A stretch of 64,000 bases of DNA. Origin: Actinomycetota bacterium. Its GTDB lineage: Bacteria; Actinomycetota; Thermoleophilia; Solirubrobacterales; 70-9. The DNA lies in contig JAFDWF010000073.1 in the NCBI GenBank assembly GCA_018268575.1, forward strand, positions 62,001 through 126,000, in the 5' to 3' direction. Within the stretch, counting starts at the first letter, position 1; the number at the start of each line of letters is the position of its first letter. The position numbers and the translations under genes were made by a program. Of this stretch, positions 48,171-56,768 are shown one piece after another. The notes under the pieces were generated by a model. That model saw only the letters and a program-made list of their open reading frames with translations, did not search any database and was not told the origin of the DNA.

Positions 48171-48746
48171 CTATGGGGTTTGATCGACCTCGACGTCCGC
48201 GGCGGCAAGCGGCGCCAGCCGGGCCAGCGGCCGGCCTCCGTCCGCTGCCGCGAGAGCAATCAGGATCTCGCCCTCGGCAGGAGCGTCGGGCACCTGGAAG
48301 GTAAACGTCTGATGGTGCGAGCGGGTCCTCGCCTCGAGCTTGTGCTTGAGCGGAATATCCATCGTTGCGCCCGCCAGCCCGCGCTTCTCGGCTGCCGGCA
48401 GCAACTCGGTTCCCTGCGCAGCCTCGCGGAACGGATTACCGAAGCCCATGTTGTGGATGAGCGCCGAGCCGTGCTCCACCTCTCCGCCGAAGCCCACCAG
48501 GGCACCCTTGCCGAACGCCTCCACCTCGGTCCCCAACAACTCCACCACCGCCGGTGCCATCAGGCTGCCAAGTTCGGCCGCGGCCTCGTCGGCGGTGCTG
48601 ACAAGATCGTCCGCATACTCGAGAGGGAAGGGGTTCTCGATGATGACGGCGAGCACCGCGACCCGGTACGGGCGCCCGAGGTCGCGACCGTTCTCGCGGT
48701 AGGTCTCATCGACGTGACGAACGATCTTACGAATGGTGATGGGCAC
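48171..48746 (-). CDS. Amino-acid-synthesis-family protein (DUF1185/PF06684)
   Basis: 191 residues from GTG 48746 with GGAGG upstream. Recognised by ITIRKIVRHVDETYRENGRD, YRVAVLAVIIENPFPLEYAD, GTEVEAFGKGALVGFGGEVE HGSALIHNMGFGNPFREA and MDIPLKHKLEARTRSHHQTF. The family name comes from an old annotation; its biochemical function is not established. Repeated co-occurrence with amidohydrolases in catabolic clusters suggests a hydrolytic or binding role. First gene of the operon with the cyclase and the nitrilase-type enzyme. Confidence 0.8.
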   Translation of the reverse strand: MPITIRKIVRHVDETYRENGRDLGRPYRVAVLAVIIENPFPLEYADDLVSTADEAAAELGSLMAPAVVELLGTEVEAFGKGALVGFGGEVEHGSALIHNMGFGNPFREAAQGTELLPAAEKRGLAGATMDIPLKHKLEARTRSHHQTFTFQVPDAPAEGEILIALAAADGGRPLARLAPLAAADVEVDQTP

Positions 48747-48895
48747 GGATTCCTCCAGGCTTGGACTGAATGCGATGCACGCTAGCCAGTGCAACCGTCA
48801 CCGCACCAGATCCACATTGCTCGGTTCGGGGAGAGCCATTCCGCAAGTGCAGGTCACTCGAAGAGTGAGAAGACGGACCTTTCGATATCGCGCCG

Positions 48896-48924
48896 CCGAC
48901 CGACGATCAAGAACCGTCGGTTGG
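48896..48924 (-). terminator. Hairpin between the aldehyde dehydrogenase end and the DUF1185 gene
   Basis: CCGACCGACG (48896-48905) and CGTCGGTTGG (48915-48924) pair with one G-T across a 9-base loop. It lies about 90 bases beyond the aldehyde dehydrogenase stop on the minus strand and could end the second long operon. The rest of 48747-49015 shows no gene and should contain the DUF1185 promoter. Confidence 0.4.
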
Positions 48925-49015
48925 TCGCCGAAGCTCTCGCACCGGATTAACCGGATGGACCACCAGCCGGGCATGGGTCATCGGTTCGGCGAGCGCCAGC
49001 CTGACAGGGTGCCTT

Positions 49016-50419
49016 TCAACGAAGCTCGGTGAGCACGACCGACTGCATGTTGACGAAGGCGCGGATGCCGTATTCGCCGCCGAGCTCCCGGCCGACGCCG
49101 CTCCGCTTCACGCCGCCGAAGGGGATCCGGGGATCGGAGGTGGTCATCGCGTTGACGAAGACCATGCCCGCCTCGATCTCGGCGCTGAGCTTCTCGGCAC
49201 GCTCCAAGTCTTCGGTCCAGAGGCTGGAGCCGAGGCCGAACTCCGATTCGTTGGCGAGCTCGATCGCCGCCGCCTCGTCCGGGACCCGCGCCACCGCGGC
49301 GACCGGGCCGAAGGTCTCCTCGCGCATCACCGGGGCGCCCGAGGAGGCGGCGGCGGAGACCACCGTCGGCTCATACCAGGCCCCGGGCTCGTCGGGACAT
49401 ACGCCGCCGGTGAGGACGCGGGCGCCCGCCGCCTCGGAGGCGCGGACGATCCCCGCGAGCTCGTCGCGCAGGTCCTCGCGGGCCATCGGGCCGAGCTGGG
49501 TCTCGGGATCGGACGGGGCGCCGCGGCGTAGCCCCTCGGCCGCCTCGGCGAAGCGCCCCTCGAACTCCTCGGCGACCGCCTCGACGACGATGAACCGCTT
49601 CGCCGCGATGCAGCTCTGGCCGGTGTTCTGGAAGCGGGCGGTGACCGCGGTCGCGACCGCCTTGTCGAGGTTGGCGTCGCGGAGCACGATGAAAGGATCG
49701 GAGCCGCCGAGCTCCAGCACGACCGGCTTGATCGCCCGCCCGGCCGCCTCGCCGACCGCGACGCCGGCGGCGTCGGAGCCGGTCAGGGTGACGCCGGCGA
49801 TCCGCCGGTCGCCGATCAGCTCGCTCGCCTTGCGCCCCGAGACGACGATCGTCTTGAAGACGCCCGGCGCCGCGCCCGCCCGCTCGAAGGCCTGCTCCAG
49901 CAGCAACCCGCAGCCGGTCACGTTGGAGGCGTGCTTGAGCACGAAGGTGTTGCCCGCCGAGACGATCGGCGTCGCCGCCCGCACCGCCTGCCAGAGCGGG
50001 TAGTTCCACGGCATGATCGCCAGCACCGGCCCGAGCGGGCGCTTGTGGACGACGACCCGGCGGCCCTCGCCGGCGTCGATCGGCTCCGGCGCCAGGTAGG
50101 CGTCGCCGTGCTCGGCGTAGTGCTCGGCCGCCCAGGCGCACTTCTCGACTTCGGCCTCGGCTTCCTTGATCGGCTTGCCCATCTCGCGGCTGACCATGCC
50201 CGCCAGCTCGTCGCGCATCGCGCGCATCTCGCGGGCGATGCCGCTCATCAGCGCGGCGCGCTCGCTCCAGGGGGTGCGGCGGTAGTTGCGAAAGGCGTCG
50301 TGGGCGAGGTCGAGGGCGGCGTCGATCCGACCCTCCGAGAAGACCTCGTAGGTGCCGACGACCTCGCCATTTGACGGGTCGATCGACTCGATCGTCGCGG
50401 GACCTGCGGTTGCGCTCAT
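49016..50419 (-). CDS. NAD(P)-dependent aldehyde dehydrogenase (succinate-semialdehyde type)
   Basis: 467 residues with AAGGAG upstream of the ATG. Motifs are GPVLAIMPWNYPLWQAVRAA, the coenzyme loop GVTLTGSDAAG, the general base Glu in VVLELGGSDPFIVL, and the catalytic Cys in ARFQNTGQSCIAAKRF. Closest in style to succinate-semialdehyde/gamma-aminobutyraldehyde dehydrogenases. It is the last gene of the second long run and probably oxidises an aldehyde formed by the pathway. Confidence 0.9.
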   Translation of the reverse strand: MSATAGPATIESIDPSNGEVVGTYEVFSEGRIDAALDLAHDAFRNYRRTPWSERAALMSGIAREMRAMRDELAGMVSREMGKPIKEAEAEVEKCAWAAEHYAEHGDAYLAPEPIDAGEGRRVVVHKRPLGPVLAIMPWNYPLWQAVRAATPIVSAGNTFVLKHASNVTGCGLLLEQAFERAGAAPGVFKTIVVSGRKASELIGDRRIAGVTLTGSDAAGVAVGEAAGRAIKPVVLELGGSDPFIVLRDANLDKAVATAVTARFQNTGQSCIAAKRFIVVEAVAEEFEGRFAEAAEGLRRGAPSDPETQLGPMAREDLRDELAGIVRASEAAGARVLTGGVCPDEPGAWYEPTVVSAAASSGAPVMREETFGPVAAVARVPDEAAAIELANESEFGLGSSLWTEDLERAEKLSAEIEAGMVFVNAMTTSDPRIPFGGVKRSGVGRELGGEYGIRAFVNMQSVVLTELR

Positions 50420-50479
50420 CTCTATCTCCTTAAGACTGTTCCGGGCACCCTACGGCGTTTCCTATGTTCCCCGGCGCCA

Positions 50480-51517
50480 TCACAGCTTCAGCTGTTTCTG
50501 CACGGCGTCAGTCATCTCGATCGTCGTGGCGGAGCCGCCCAAGTCCCGGGTCCGACTGCCGGTCTGCAGGGCCTGCGCGATCGCCTGCCGCAGGCGCTCG
50601 CCGCTCTCGCGGCGGCCAAGGTGGTCGAGCATAAGTGACGCGCTCCAGATCGCACCGGTCGGGTTGGCGATGCCCTTTCCCGCGATGTCGGGGGCGGAGC
50701 CGTGAACTGGCTCGAATATCCCCGGACGGTCGGAGCCGGGAGCGACGTTGGCGCTGGCCGCGATGCCCATCCCCCCCTGCACGGCGGCGCCGAGGTCGGT
50801 GAGGATGTCGCCGAAGAGGTTCGAGGCGACGACGACGTCGATGCTCGCCGGAGCCGAGACCATGCGTGCGGCGAGGGCGTCGACGAGCATCCGCTCGACG
50901 GTCACGTCCGGGTAGTCGCGCCCGACCTCCGCGACCACCTCGTCCCAGAGGACGTAGCCGAAACGGGAGGCGTTCGACTTCGTGGCGCTGACGAGGCGAC
51001 GGCGGCGACGGCGGGCGCAGTCGAAGGCGTGGCGGGCGATGCGCTCGACCCCGGCACGGGTGAAGACGCTGACCTCGATGCCCGCCTCGTGGGCGAGGCC
51101 TCGGTGGACCCGACCGCCGACCCCGGCGTACTCGCCCTCGCTGTTCTCGCGGAGGAAGAGCATGTCGACATCCTCGGGCCCGACGTCGCGCAGCGGAGAG
51201 GGGACACCGGGCAGGAGCCTCACCGGCCGCTCGTTCGCCCACAGGTCGAGCCCCTGGCGGAGGGCGAGGAGGAGGCCCCAGAGCGTCACCTCGTCAGGGA
51301 CCCGGGGGTCACCGACTGCGCCGAGGAGCACCGCGTCGAAGCCGCCGACCACCTGGATCGCGTCCTCTGGCATCATCTGGCCGCTCCGCAGCCAGTGCTC
51401 GGAGCCCCAGTCGAGCTCCGTCCACTCGATCCCCGGCTCGAGCACTGTGACGAGTCGCCGCGCCCCGGCGATGACCTCCGGGCCGACGCCGTCGCCGGGG
51501 ATCAAGCCCACCTTCAT
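50480..51517 (-). CDS. Tartrate/isopropylmalate dehydrogenase-family protein
   Basis: 345 residues. Motifs of the beta-decarboxylating dehydrogenase family are KVGLIPGDGVGPEVI, MLFLRENSEGEYAGVGGRVH, TKSNASRFGYVLWDEV, ASNLFGDILTDLGAAVQGG and EPVHGSAPDIAGKGIANPTG. The N-S-E-G-E-Y loop places it nearer tartrate/D-malate dehydrogenases (TtuC/DmlA) than leucine biosynthesis. It oxidatively decarboxylates a 2-hydroxy acid. Its start overlaps the hyuB stop by four bases, so it acts in the same pathway. Confidence 0.85.
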   Translation of the reverse strand: MKVGLIPGDGVGPEVIAGARRLVTVLEPGIEWTELDWGSEHWLRSGQMMPEDAIQVVGGFDAVLLGAVGDPRVPDEVTLWGLLLALRQGLDLWANERPVRLLPGVPSPLRDVGPEDVDMLFLRENSEGEYAGVGGRVHRGLAHEAGIEVSVFTRAGVERIARHAFDCARRRRRRLVSATKSNASRFGYVLWDEVVAEVGRDYPDVTVERMLVDALAARMVSAPASIDVVVASNLFGDILTDLGAAVQGGMGIAASANVAPGSDRPGIFEPVHGSAPDIAGKGIANPTGAIWSASLMLDHLGRRESGERLRQAIAQALQTGSRTRDLGGSATTIEMTDAVQKQLKL

Positions 51518-53376
51518 CGTGTCGGAGGGGCGCTACGTGACGCGGTCGGCGATCCGGTTGCGCGGCGTGCTTCGGTTGCAGGCAGGTCGACCGCCAGCGT
51601 CTCGACGCGACCCGGATCGCCGCTGAGGACGACGCCATAGCTCTCACCGGCCGCGGCAGGGCTGACGAAGCCTTCGACGACGTCTGCAAGCACGCGCTCG
51701 GGCTCGCGCCGAAAAGGATCGCCATATCCCCCGCCGCCCGTCGTCCGGGAGCCGATCAGCTCGCCGGGCTCGAGGTCGATCTGGACCACCAGATCCGGCT
51801 GCTCGACCTCCTCCCCCTCCGCATCGACGAGGAAGGCCTCGTTCGGCCACCCCGGGCCGCCGCCGCGGACGCCCTGCGGCGGGTGGACCTTCCCGTCGAG
51901 GGAGTAGTTGCAGGTCAGCGGCGCCGGGCCGACCGGGCCGTAGGTCGAGATGCTGCCGGGTGCCCCGCGGCGCCACCCGACCCCGCCAGAGTCGGTTCGC
52001 ACGCGCCTCTCGCGCACCACAAACGGGTACTTCCGCTCGTCGGCCTCGACCGAGTCGATGAAGAGCGAGCCCGACCCGGTGGCCTGGAGATAGTTCAGCC
52101 AGCCGTCCGCAAACGGCCCCCCCGGTCCGCCCAGGGTCGCCAGGAAGAGCTGGCTGACGTACGGTTGCCCACCGCCGTCCGGCCGATGGTCCTCGCCCGA
52201 GACGACCGCCAGCATCGGCGGGTAGCCGTTGGCCCCCTCGGCGAGTCCATAGCCCTCGCCGAGGTCGGCGAAGGCCGCCTGGGTCATGTTGATGATGCGG
52301 CTGCCCACATTGGCGGTGGCCATCGAGCAGGAGGTCGGGTGGACTGGTATGCCTGCGACGCAGTTCTCCCGCAGCTGCACATCGATGCGCCGGAAGGCGC
52401 CCGAGTTGTGGGGCACCTCCTCGATCGAGAAGCAGAGGCCCGCGATCGCGTTGTTGATCGCGGTCGTCCTCGACTGGTTCATGCCGTTGGGAGTCGAGTC
52501 CGGGTTGTCGCGCAGATCGAGCTCCACCCGCGCCTCCTCGGGATCGATCCGCACCGTCACGTTGAGCGGCAGCCCGCCCTCGGGCATGCCGGGGAACGGA
52601 TCGTGGAAGGTGTGCCCGGTCAACTCGCCCGCGGGTAGTGAGCGGATCGTCTGCACCATCCGCCACTCGCTGTAGTCGAGCCACTCCTTGATCCAGGCGC
52701 GGACCAGCTCGAGGCCGTACTTCGCGCAGAGGTCCTTCAGCGCCCGCTCGCCGACCCGGGCGGCGCCCAGCGAGGCGAGATAGTCGCCGTACCACTGGTC
52801 GGGCACCCGGATCCGCGTTTTCGCCATGCGAATGATGTCGTCGACGTCCTGGTGGTCGCGCTGCACCTTGACGCAGGGGAAGTTGATCGCCCCCTCCGCG
52901 TAGACGTCGATCGCGGTCGGCATGTAGGTGCTCGGCAGCGCGTTGCCGCAGTCGGCCTGGTGCGCCTTGGCGCAGGTGGTGAAGACGTGCTCGCCTTCGA
53001 AGAAGACCGGCACCAGGATCGTATGGTCGGCGGCGTGCGTGTTGCCCAGGTAGGGGTCGTTGTGCAGGAAGGCGTCGCCCTCGCGCATGTCGGGGTGCAG
53101 CTCGGTCATCGCCTCGGCCAGCGCCTCGGAGCCGATCACGTGGACCGGCAGGCCCTCGGCGGCCGCGATCAGGTCGTTGTCCGCCGAGATGATCGAGCAG
53201 GAGAAGTCCTTGGCCACCGCGAGGACCGAGGAGCGTGCCGAGCGCAGCAGGGTGTTGGTCATCTGCCGACAGACGCCGTCGACACGGTTCGCCATCACCG
53301 CCAGGGTGATCGGGTCGAAGTCGGAGGCGTAACCGGTGCGGTCTTCGCTCATGGCGGAATCCGTCGAAGCATTCAT
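51514..53376 (-). CDS. hyuB: Hydantoinase B/5-oxoprolinase beta-subunit-like protein
   Basis: 620 residues from ATG 53376 (GAAGGGAAG upstream). Family landmarks are DPITLAVMANRVDGVCRQMT, SCSIISADNDLIAAAEGLPV, HVIGSEALAEA, FLHNDPYLGNTHAADHTILV and the C-terminal SRTTGGGGYGDP. With HyuA it forms ATP-dependent enzymes that open cyclic amides (5-oxoproline, N-methylhydantoin) or carboxylate ketones (acetone, acetophenone carboxylases). Which type cannot be told from sequence alone; the absence of a gamma or delta subunit gene argues for the hydantoin/oxoproline kind. Confidence 0.9.
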   Translation of the reverse strand: MNASTDSAMSEDRTGYASDFDPITLAVMANRVDGVCRQMTNTLLRSARSSVLAVAKDFSCSIISADNDLIAAAEGLPVHVIGSEALAEAMTELHPDMREGDAFLHNDPYLGNTHAADHTILVPVFFEGEHVFTTCAKAHQADCGNALPSTYMPTAIDVYAEGAINFPCVKVQRDHQDVDDIIRMAKTRIRVPDQWYGDYLASLGAARVGERALKDLCAKYGLELVRAWIKEWLDYSEWRMVQTIRSLPAGELTGHTFHDPFPGMPEGGLPLNVTVRIDPEEARVELDLRDNPDSTPNGMNQSRTTAINNAIAGLCFSIEEVPHNSGAFRRIDVQLRENCVAGIPVHPTSCSMATANVGSRIINMTQAAFADLGEGYGLAEGANGYPPMLAVVSGEDHRPDGGGQPYVSQLFLATLGGPGGPFADGWLNYLQATGSGSLFIDSVEADERKYPFVVRERRVRTDSGGVGWRRGAPGSISTYGPVGPAPLTCNYSLDGKVHPPQGVRGGGPGWPNEAFLVDAEGEEVEQPDLVVQIDLEPGELIGSRTTGGGGYGDPFRREPERVLADVVEGFVSPAAAGESYGVVLSGDPGRVETLAVDLPATEARRATGSPTASRSAPPTR

Positions 53377-53408
53377 CGGCTTCCCTTCGGAATGGAGGTT
53401 GGTACTTG

Positions 53409-55499
53409 TCACCGGGACTGGATCTCGATCAGGTAGTTGCCCAGCTCGGTGACGCTGAGCTTCGAGCCTTGGCTGAGGACGATCGTCGTCGCCCACTCCT
53501 GGACGATCGCCGGGCCCTCGATCGCCTCGCCCTGCTCCAGCGCCGGGCCGAAGGCGACCGACGCCGTGATCAGGCCGGGGCCGTCGAAGTAGGCCTCGCG
53601 CTCGCCGCGCACCACCGCCGGCGCGGTGCGCTCGACGTTGTCGGCGGGCCGCCCCAGCGCCGGCTTGTCGCGCACCCGCCGCGCCCGCCCGCGCCAGTTC
53701 AGGCACTCGACCACGGCACCCGGCTGCTTGACCGCGAAGACGCGCTCGTGGACCGCGTCGAAGCCATCCATCAGCGCCGTGGGCGAAGGCGCGGCGCCGG
53801 CGGGATCGCGCTCGAAGGGAACGTCGAGCTCCCAGACCTGGTTTGCGTAGCGCGCCTCGCAGATGTATTCGCGCCGCTCCGCCTCGCTGCGGCCGAGCTC
53901 GGCGAAGAAGCCGTCGATCTCGGCGTCGAGGTCCGCCAGCGCCGAGCCCACGCCGGCCGCGTCGAAATCGTCCGTGTCGGTGAAGACGGTGCGTTGGAAG
54001 TCGGCGATCAGATCGGGGTACTGGGCGCCGGTGGCGCTGAGGCCCGCGGCCATGTTCGGGATCAGCACCTTGGAGATCCCCAACGCCTGGGCGATCAGCG
54101 TAGCGAGCAGGCCGCTGGCACCGCCGCCGGCGACCAGCACGCACTCGCGCGGATCGAGGCCCTGGCCGACCGTCATCGCCAGGGTCAGCTTCTGCATCTC
54201 CTCGGCGGCGACGACGAGGATTCCGTACGCCGCCCGCAGCACGTTGAGGCCGAGCGGCCGGGCGATGTCGCGCTCGATCACCCGGCGCGAGGCCTCGACG
54301 TCGAGGGTCATCGCGCCGCCGAGGAAGAAGTCGGGGTCGATGTAGCCGAGCGCCACCGCGGCGTCGGTCACCGTCGGGCGGTCGCCTTTGCCGTAGGCAG
54401 CGGGCCCGGGGACGGCACCGGCGCTCTCCGGACCGACTCGCAAGAGGCCGCCGGGATCGACCCAGGCGATCGAGCCGCCACCCGCCCCGATCGATTGGCA
54501 ATCGACCGTCGGCAGCCCGGTCATGTGGCCGATGTAGCGCTGGCCGAGCCATTTTTCGCGCGCGTAGACGAGCTCCCGCGAGCGCAGCAGGCTGACGTCG
54601 AAGGAGGTGCCGCCGGTGTCGACGATGATCGCGTCCTCGCCGAACCCCGCCGGCTCCTGCGAGAGGTAGGCCTGGGCGGCGACGGGCGCCATCACCGGGC
54701 CTGAGTCGACCGTGTAGAGGGGCCGGGCGATCATCTCGGCGAAGTGCAGCACGCCGCCGGTGACGTGGGTGACCATCAACGGCGTGCCGGCGAACCCGAG
54801 GTCGCGCAGCCGCTGCTCGAAGTCCTCGAGGTGGGTCTGCATCAGAGGCTTGATCGAGGCGTCGAGCGCCGTCGCCGCGGCCCGCCGGTACTCACGGAGG
54901 ATCGGGTTGACGGCGTGCCCGAGCGAGTACTTCATCCCCGGCAGGCGCTCCTCGATCAGCTCGCCGACGCGCTGCTCGTGGACCGGGTTGACGATCGACC
55001 ACAAGAGGCAGACGGCGACCGCTTCGACGTCCAGCTCCACCAGGCGGTCGAGGGTGGCCATCAGCCGCTCCTCGTCGAGCGGGACGTCGACGGAACCGTC
55101 GCTGAGCACGCGCTCGCCGACCTCGAAGGTCAGCGACCTGGGGATGTAGGGAGCGGGCGTCTCGATCGTGAAGTCGAAGGCGTTGGGCTTTCCGCCCTCG
55201 CGAAACAGCAGGATGTCCGGGTGCCCCTCGGTGGTGAGGAAGGCGGTCTTCGCGGTTTTGCCCTGGAGGATCGCGTTGGTCGAGTGGGTCGTCGCGTAGA
55301 CGAAGGTCGAGGTGTCGGCGAGCAGTGCGGCGATGTCGGCGCCGCGCGCCTCCGCCGCCAGCCGGATCCCGGCTTCCACCGCCTCGAACGGGTCGTGCGG
55401 GGTGGTCGATGCCTTGTAGAGCCCGAGCAGTTCTTGCTCGTCGGCAAGGACGACGTCGGTGAACGTCCCGCCCGTGTCAACGGTGATGGTGAAACCCAT
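53409..55499 (-). CDS. hyuA: Hydantoinase A/5-oxoprolinase alpha-subunit-like protein
   Basis: 696 residues. The N-terminal ATP-binding actin-like fold starts TITVDTGGTFTDVVLADEQE. FVYATTHSTNAILQGKTAKT, SLGHAVNPILREYRRAA, IIVDTGGTSFDVSL and CVLVAGGGASGLLATLIAQA are the usual family stretches. It provides ATP-dependent phosphorylation of the substrate amide or ketone, with HyuB completing the site. The hyuB gene follows after 32 bases. A strong hairpin precedes this gene. Confidence 0.92.
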   Translation of the reverse strand: MGFTITVDTGGTFTDVVLADEQELLGLYKASTTPHDPFEAVEAGIRLAAEARGADIAALLADTSTFVYATTHSTNAILQGKTAKTAFLTTEGHPDILLFREGGKPNAFDFTIETPAPYIPRSLTFEVGERVLSDGSVDVPLDEERLMATLDRLVELDVEAVAVCLLWSIVNPVHEQRVGELIEERLPGMKYSLGHAVNPILREYRRAAATALDASIKPLMQTHLEDFEQRLRDLGFAGTPLMVTHVTGGVLHFAEMIARPLYTVDSGPVMAPVAAQAYLSQEPAGFGEDAIIVDTGGTSFDVSLLRSRELVYAREKWLGQRYIGHMTGLPTVDCQSIGAGGGSIAWVDPGGLLRVGPESAGAVPGPAAYGKGDRPTVTDAAVALGYIDPDFFLGGAMTLDVEASRRVIERDIARPLGLNVLRAAYGILVVAAEEMQKLTLAMTVGQGLDPRECVLVAGGGASGLLATLIAQALGISKVLIPNMAAGLSATGAQYPDLIADFQRTVFTDTDDFDAAGVGSALADLDAEIDGFFAELGRSEAERREYICEARYANQVWELDVPFERDPAGAAPSPTALMDGFDAVHERVFAVKQPGAVVECLNWRGRARRVRDKPALGRPADNVERTAPAVVRGEREAYFDGPGLITASVAFGPALEQGEAIEGPAIVQEWATTIVLSQGSKLSVTELGNYLIEIQSR

Positions 55500-55523
55500 T
55501 GAATCCTCCAGATTCGTGCCGGT

Positions 55524-55569
55524 TGCGTGAGAGAGGCCCCGCAGAACCCGCCGGGGCCTCTCTCACGCA
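55524..55569. repeat. 18-bp-arm hairpin between binding-protein and hyuA genes
   Basis: TGCGTGAGAGAGGCCCCG (55524-55541) and its exact complement (55552-55569) enclose a 10-base loop. It lies 20 bases after the binding-protein stop on the minus strand, the same position as the hairpin at 32344 in the first importer operon. Likely an mRNA-stabilising or attenuating structure that raises binding-protein level relative to downstream genes. Confidence 0.8.
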
Positions 55570-55589
55570 GCATCTGCTCCTCGTCGCCG

Positions 55590-56768
55590 CTAGCCGAGGC
55601 CCCAGAGCTTCTTGTATTCGGCTTCGTAGTTCGCTTCCTTGCCGGTGAACGCCTGGCCCTTGGGCGGCAGGTTCACTTCTTTGGTGATCAGGGCAAACGG
55701 GATGTGCTCGTCGACCAGCTTCTGTTCGGCCATCGCCCTCAGCATCTCGTCGACGGCTGCCCAGCCGCTCCATTCGTACGGCACGGCGACCGTCGCCTCT
55801 TGTTCACCGTTACGGATGAATTCGATGTTCGGCTGATCGCCGTACTCCGAATAGAGCTTGACTTTGTCGATCAGCCCGGCAGCTTTCAACGCTGGCACCT
55901 GGAACAGCGCAACCGGGTCATAGCCGGTCAGCACCGAGTCGATTTCGGGGTTGGTGCGGATCGCCTGGACCGTCTGACTCGGGATCTGATTCTGGACTTC
56001 GCTCGAGTTCGTTTCGACGTTTTCGACGATTTCGCATTCGGGGCATTTTTCGACCTCTTCGACCGCCGATTCGATGAAGATCCCGACCGAGGCGTACTCG
56101 GCGTCGTTCATCGCCAGCAGGTGGGCCTTCTGTTCGCCCTTGCAGACGATCGCCTTCCCGATCAGTTCACCCATCGCTTTCTCGTCCGGCGAGACGTCGA
56201 CGTAATAGCCTTCGCTCGGCGGGGTCGGTTCGACTTCGGTGACGCCCGTCTCGGCGTCGGAGATGACGATGATGCCGTGCGAGCGGGCGTCGGCGAGCGA
56301 GTTCTTCACCAGCGCCGGGTCGAGCCCATCGGTGATGATCGCGTCGGCGTGCAGGTTGATCGCCTGCTGGATGTTCTTGTTGTAGATCGACGGGGTGAAT
56401 TCGCCGTCGAGGACCTTGAATTCCCAACCAAGGGCCGTGAGCGCTTCTTCCATCCCTTCGATCGGCCGGGCGGCGGCTTCGAGTTCGAGCGCCGGCGGGA
56501 TCAGGACCGCCAGGTGCTTGCCCGAGGGGGGCTTGACCGGTTCGGTCGGGCCTTCCCAGGTCAGTTTGGTCGGTTCTTCGACGCTGCTGCAGTCGACTTC
56601 TTCCGAGCCCGACGACGCGATGGTCGACGATTCTGCCGGTTCGCCCGACGAGCCCGAAGACGACGGTTCTGACGATGACGACGACGAGCTCCCTCCGCCG
56701 CCGCAACCGGCGACGATCAGGCCGACCGCCACCAACGGCAGCAGCACGCCCAGGAAAAGCCTCCTCAT
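55590..56768 (-). CDS. CUT2-type ABC importer substrate-binding lipoprotein, copy 2
   Basis: 392 residues. Lipobox VAVGLIVAGCGG, then a Ser/Glu-rich linker to about residue 60. The binding fold contains GKHLAVLIPPALELEAAARP, DAIITDGLDPALVKNSLADA, IIVISDAETGVTEVEP and AIRTNPEIDSVLTGYDPVAL. The protein ends YKKLWGLG, almost the same octamer as the other binding protein (32392), while most of the body differs. Ligand unknown. Its start overlaps the permease stop by four bases. Confidence 0.9.
   Translation of the reverse strand: MRRLFLGVLLPLVAVGLIVAGCGGGGSSSSSSSEPSSSGSSGEPAESSTIASSGSEEVDCSSVEEPTKLTWEGPTEPVKPPSGKHLAVLIPPALELEAAARPIEGMEEALTALGWEFKVLDGEFTPSIYNKNIQQAINLHADAIITDGLDPALVKNSLADARSHGIIVISDAETGVTEVEPTPPSEGYYVDVSPDEKAMGELIGKAIVCKGEQKAHLLAMNDAEYASVGIFIESAVEEVEKCPECEIVENVETNSSEVQNQIPSQTVQAIRTNPEIDSVLTGYDPVALFQVPALKAAGLIDKVKLYSEYGDQPNIEFIRNGEQEATVAVPYEWSGWAAVDEMLRAMAEQKLVDEHIPFALITKEVNLPPKGQAFTGKEANYEAEYKKLWGLG

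Noticed and set aside
51514-54552. 1012-residue minus-strand frame spanning hyuB and part of hyuA
   Set aside because: Only the part from 53376 downwards is HyuB; the upstream part is an out-of-frame reading of hyuA.
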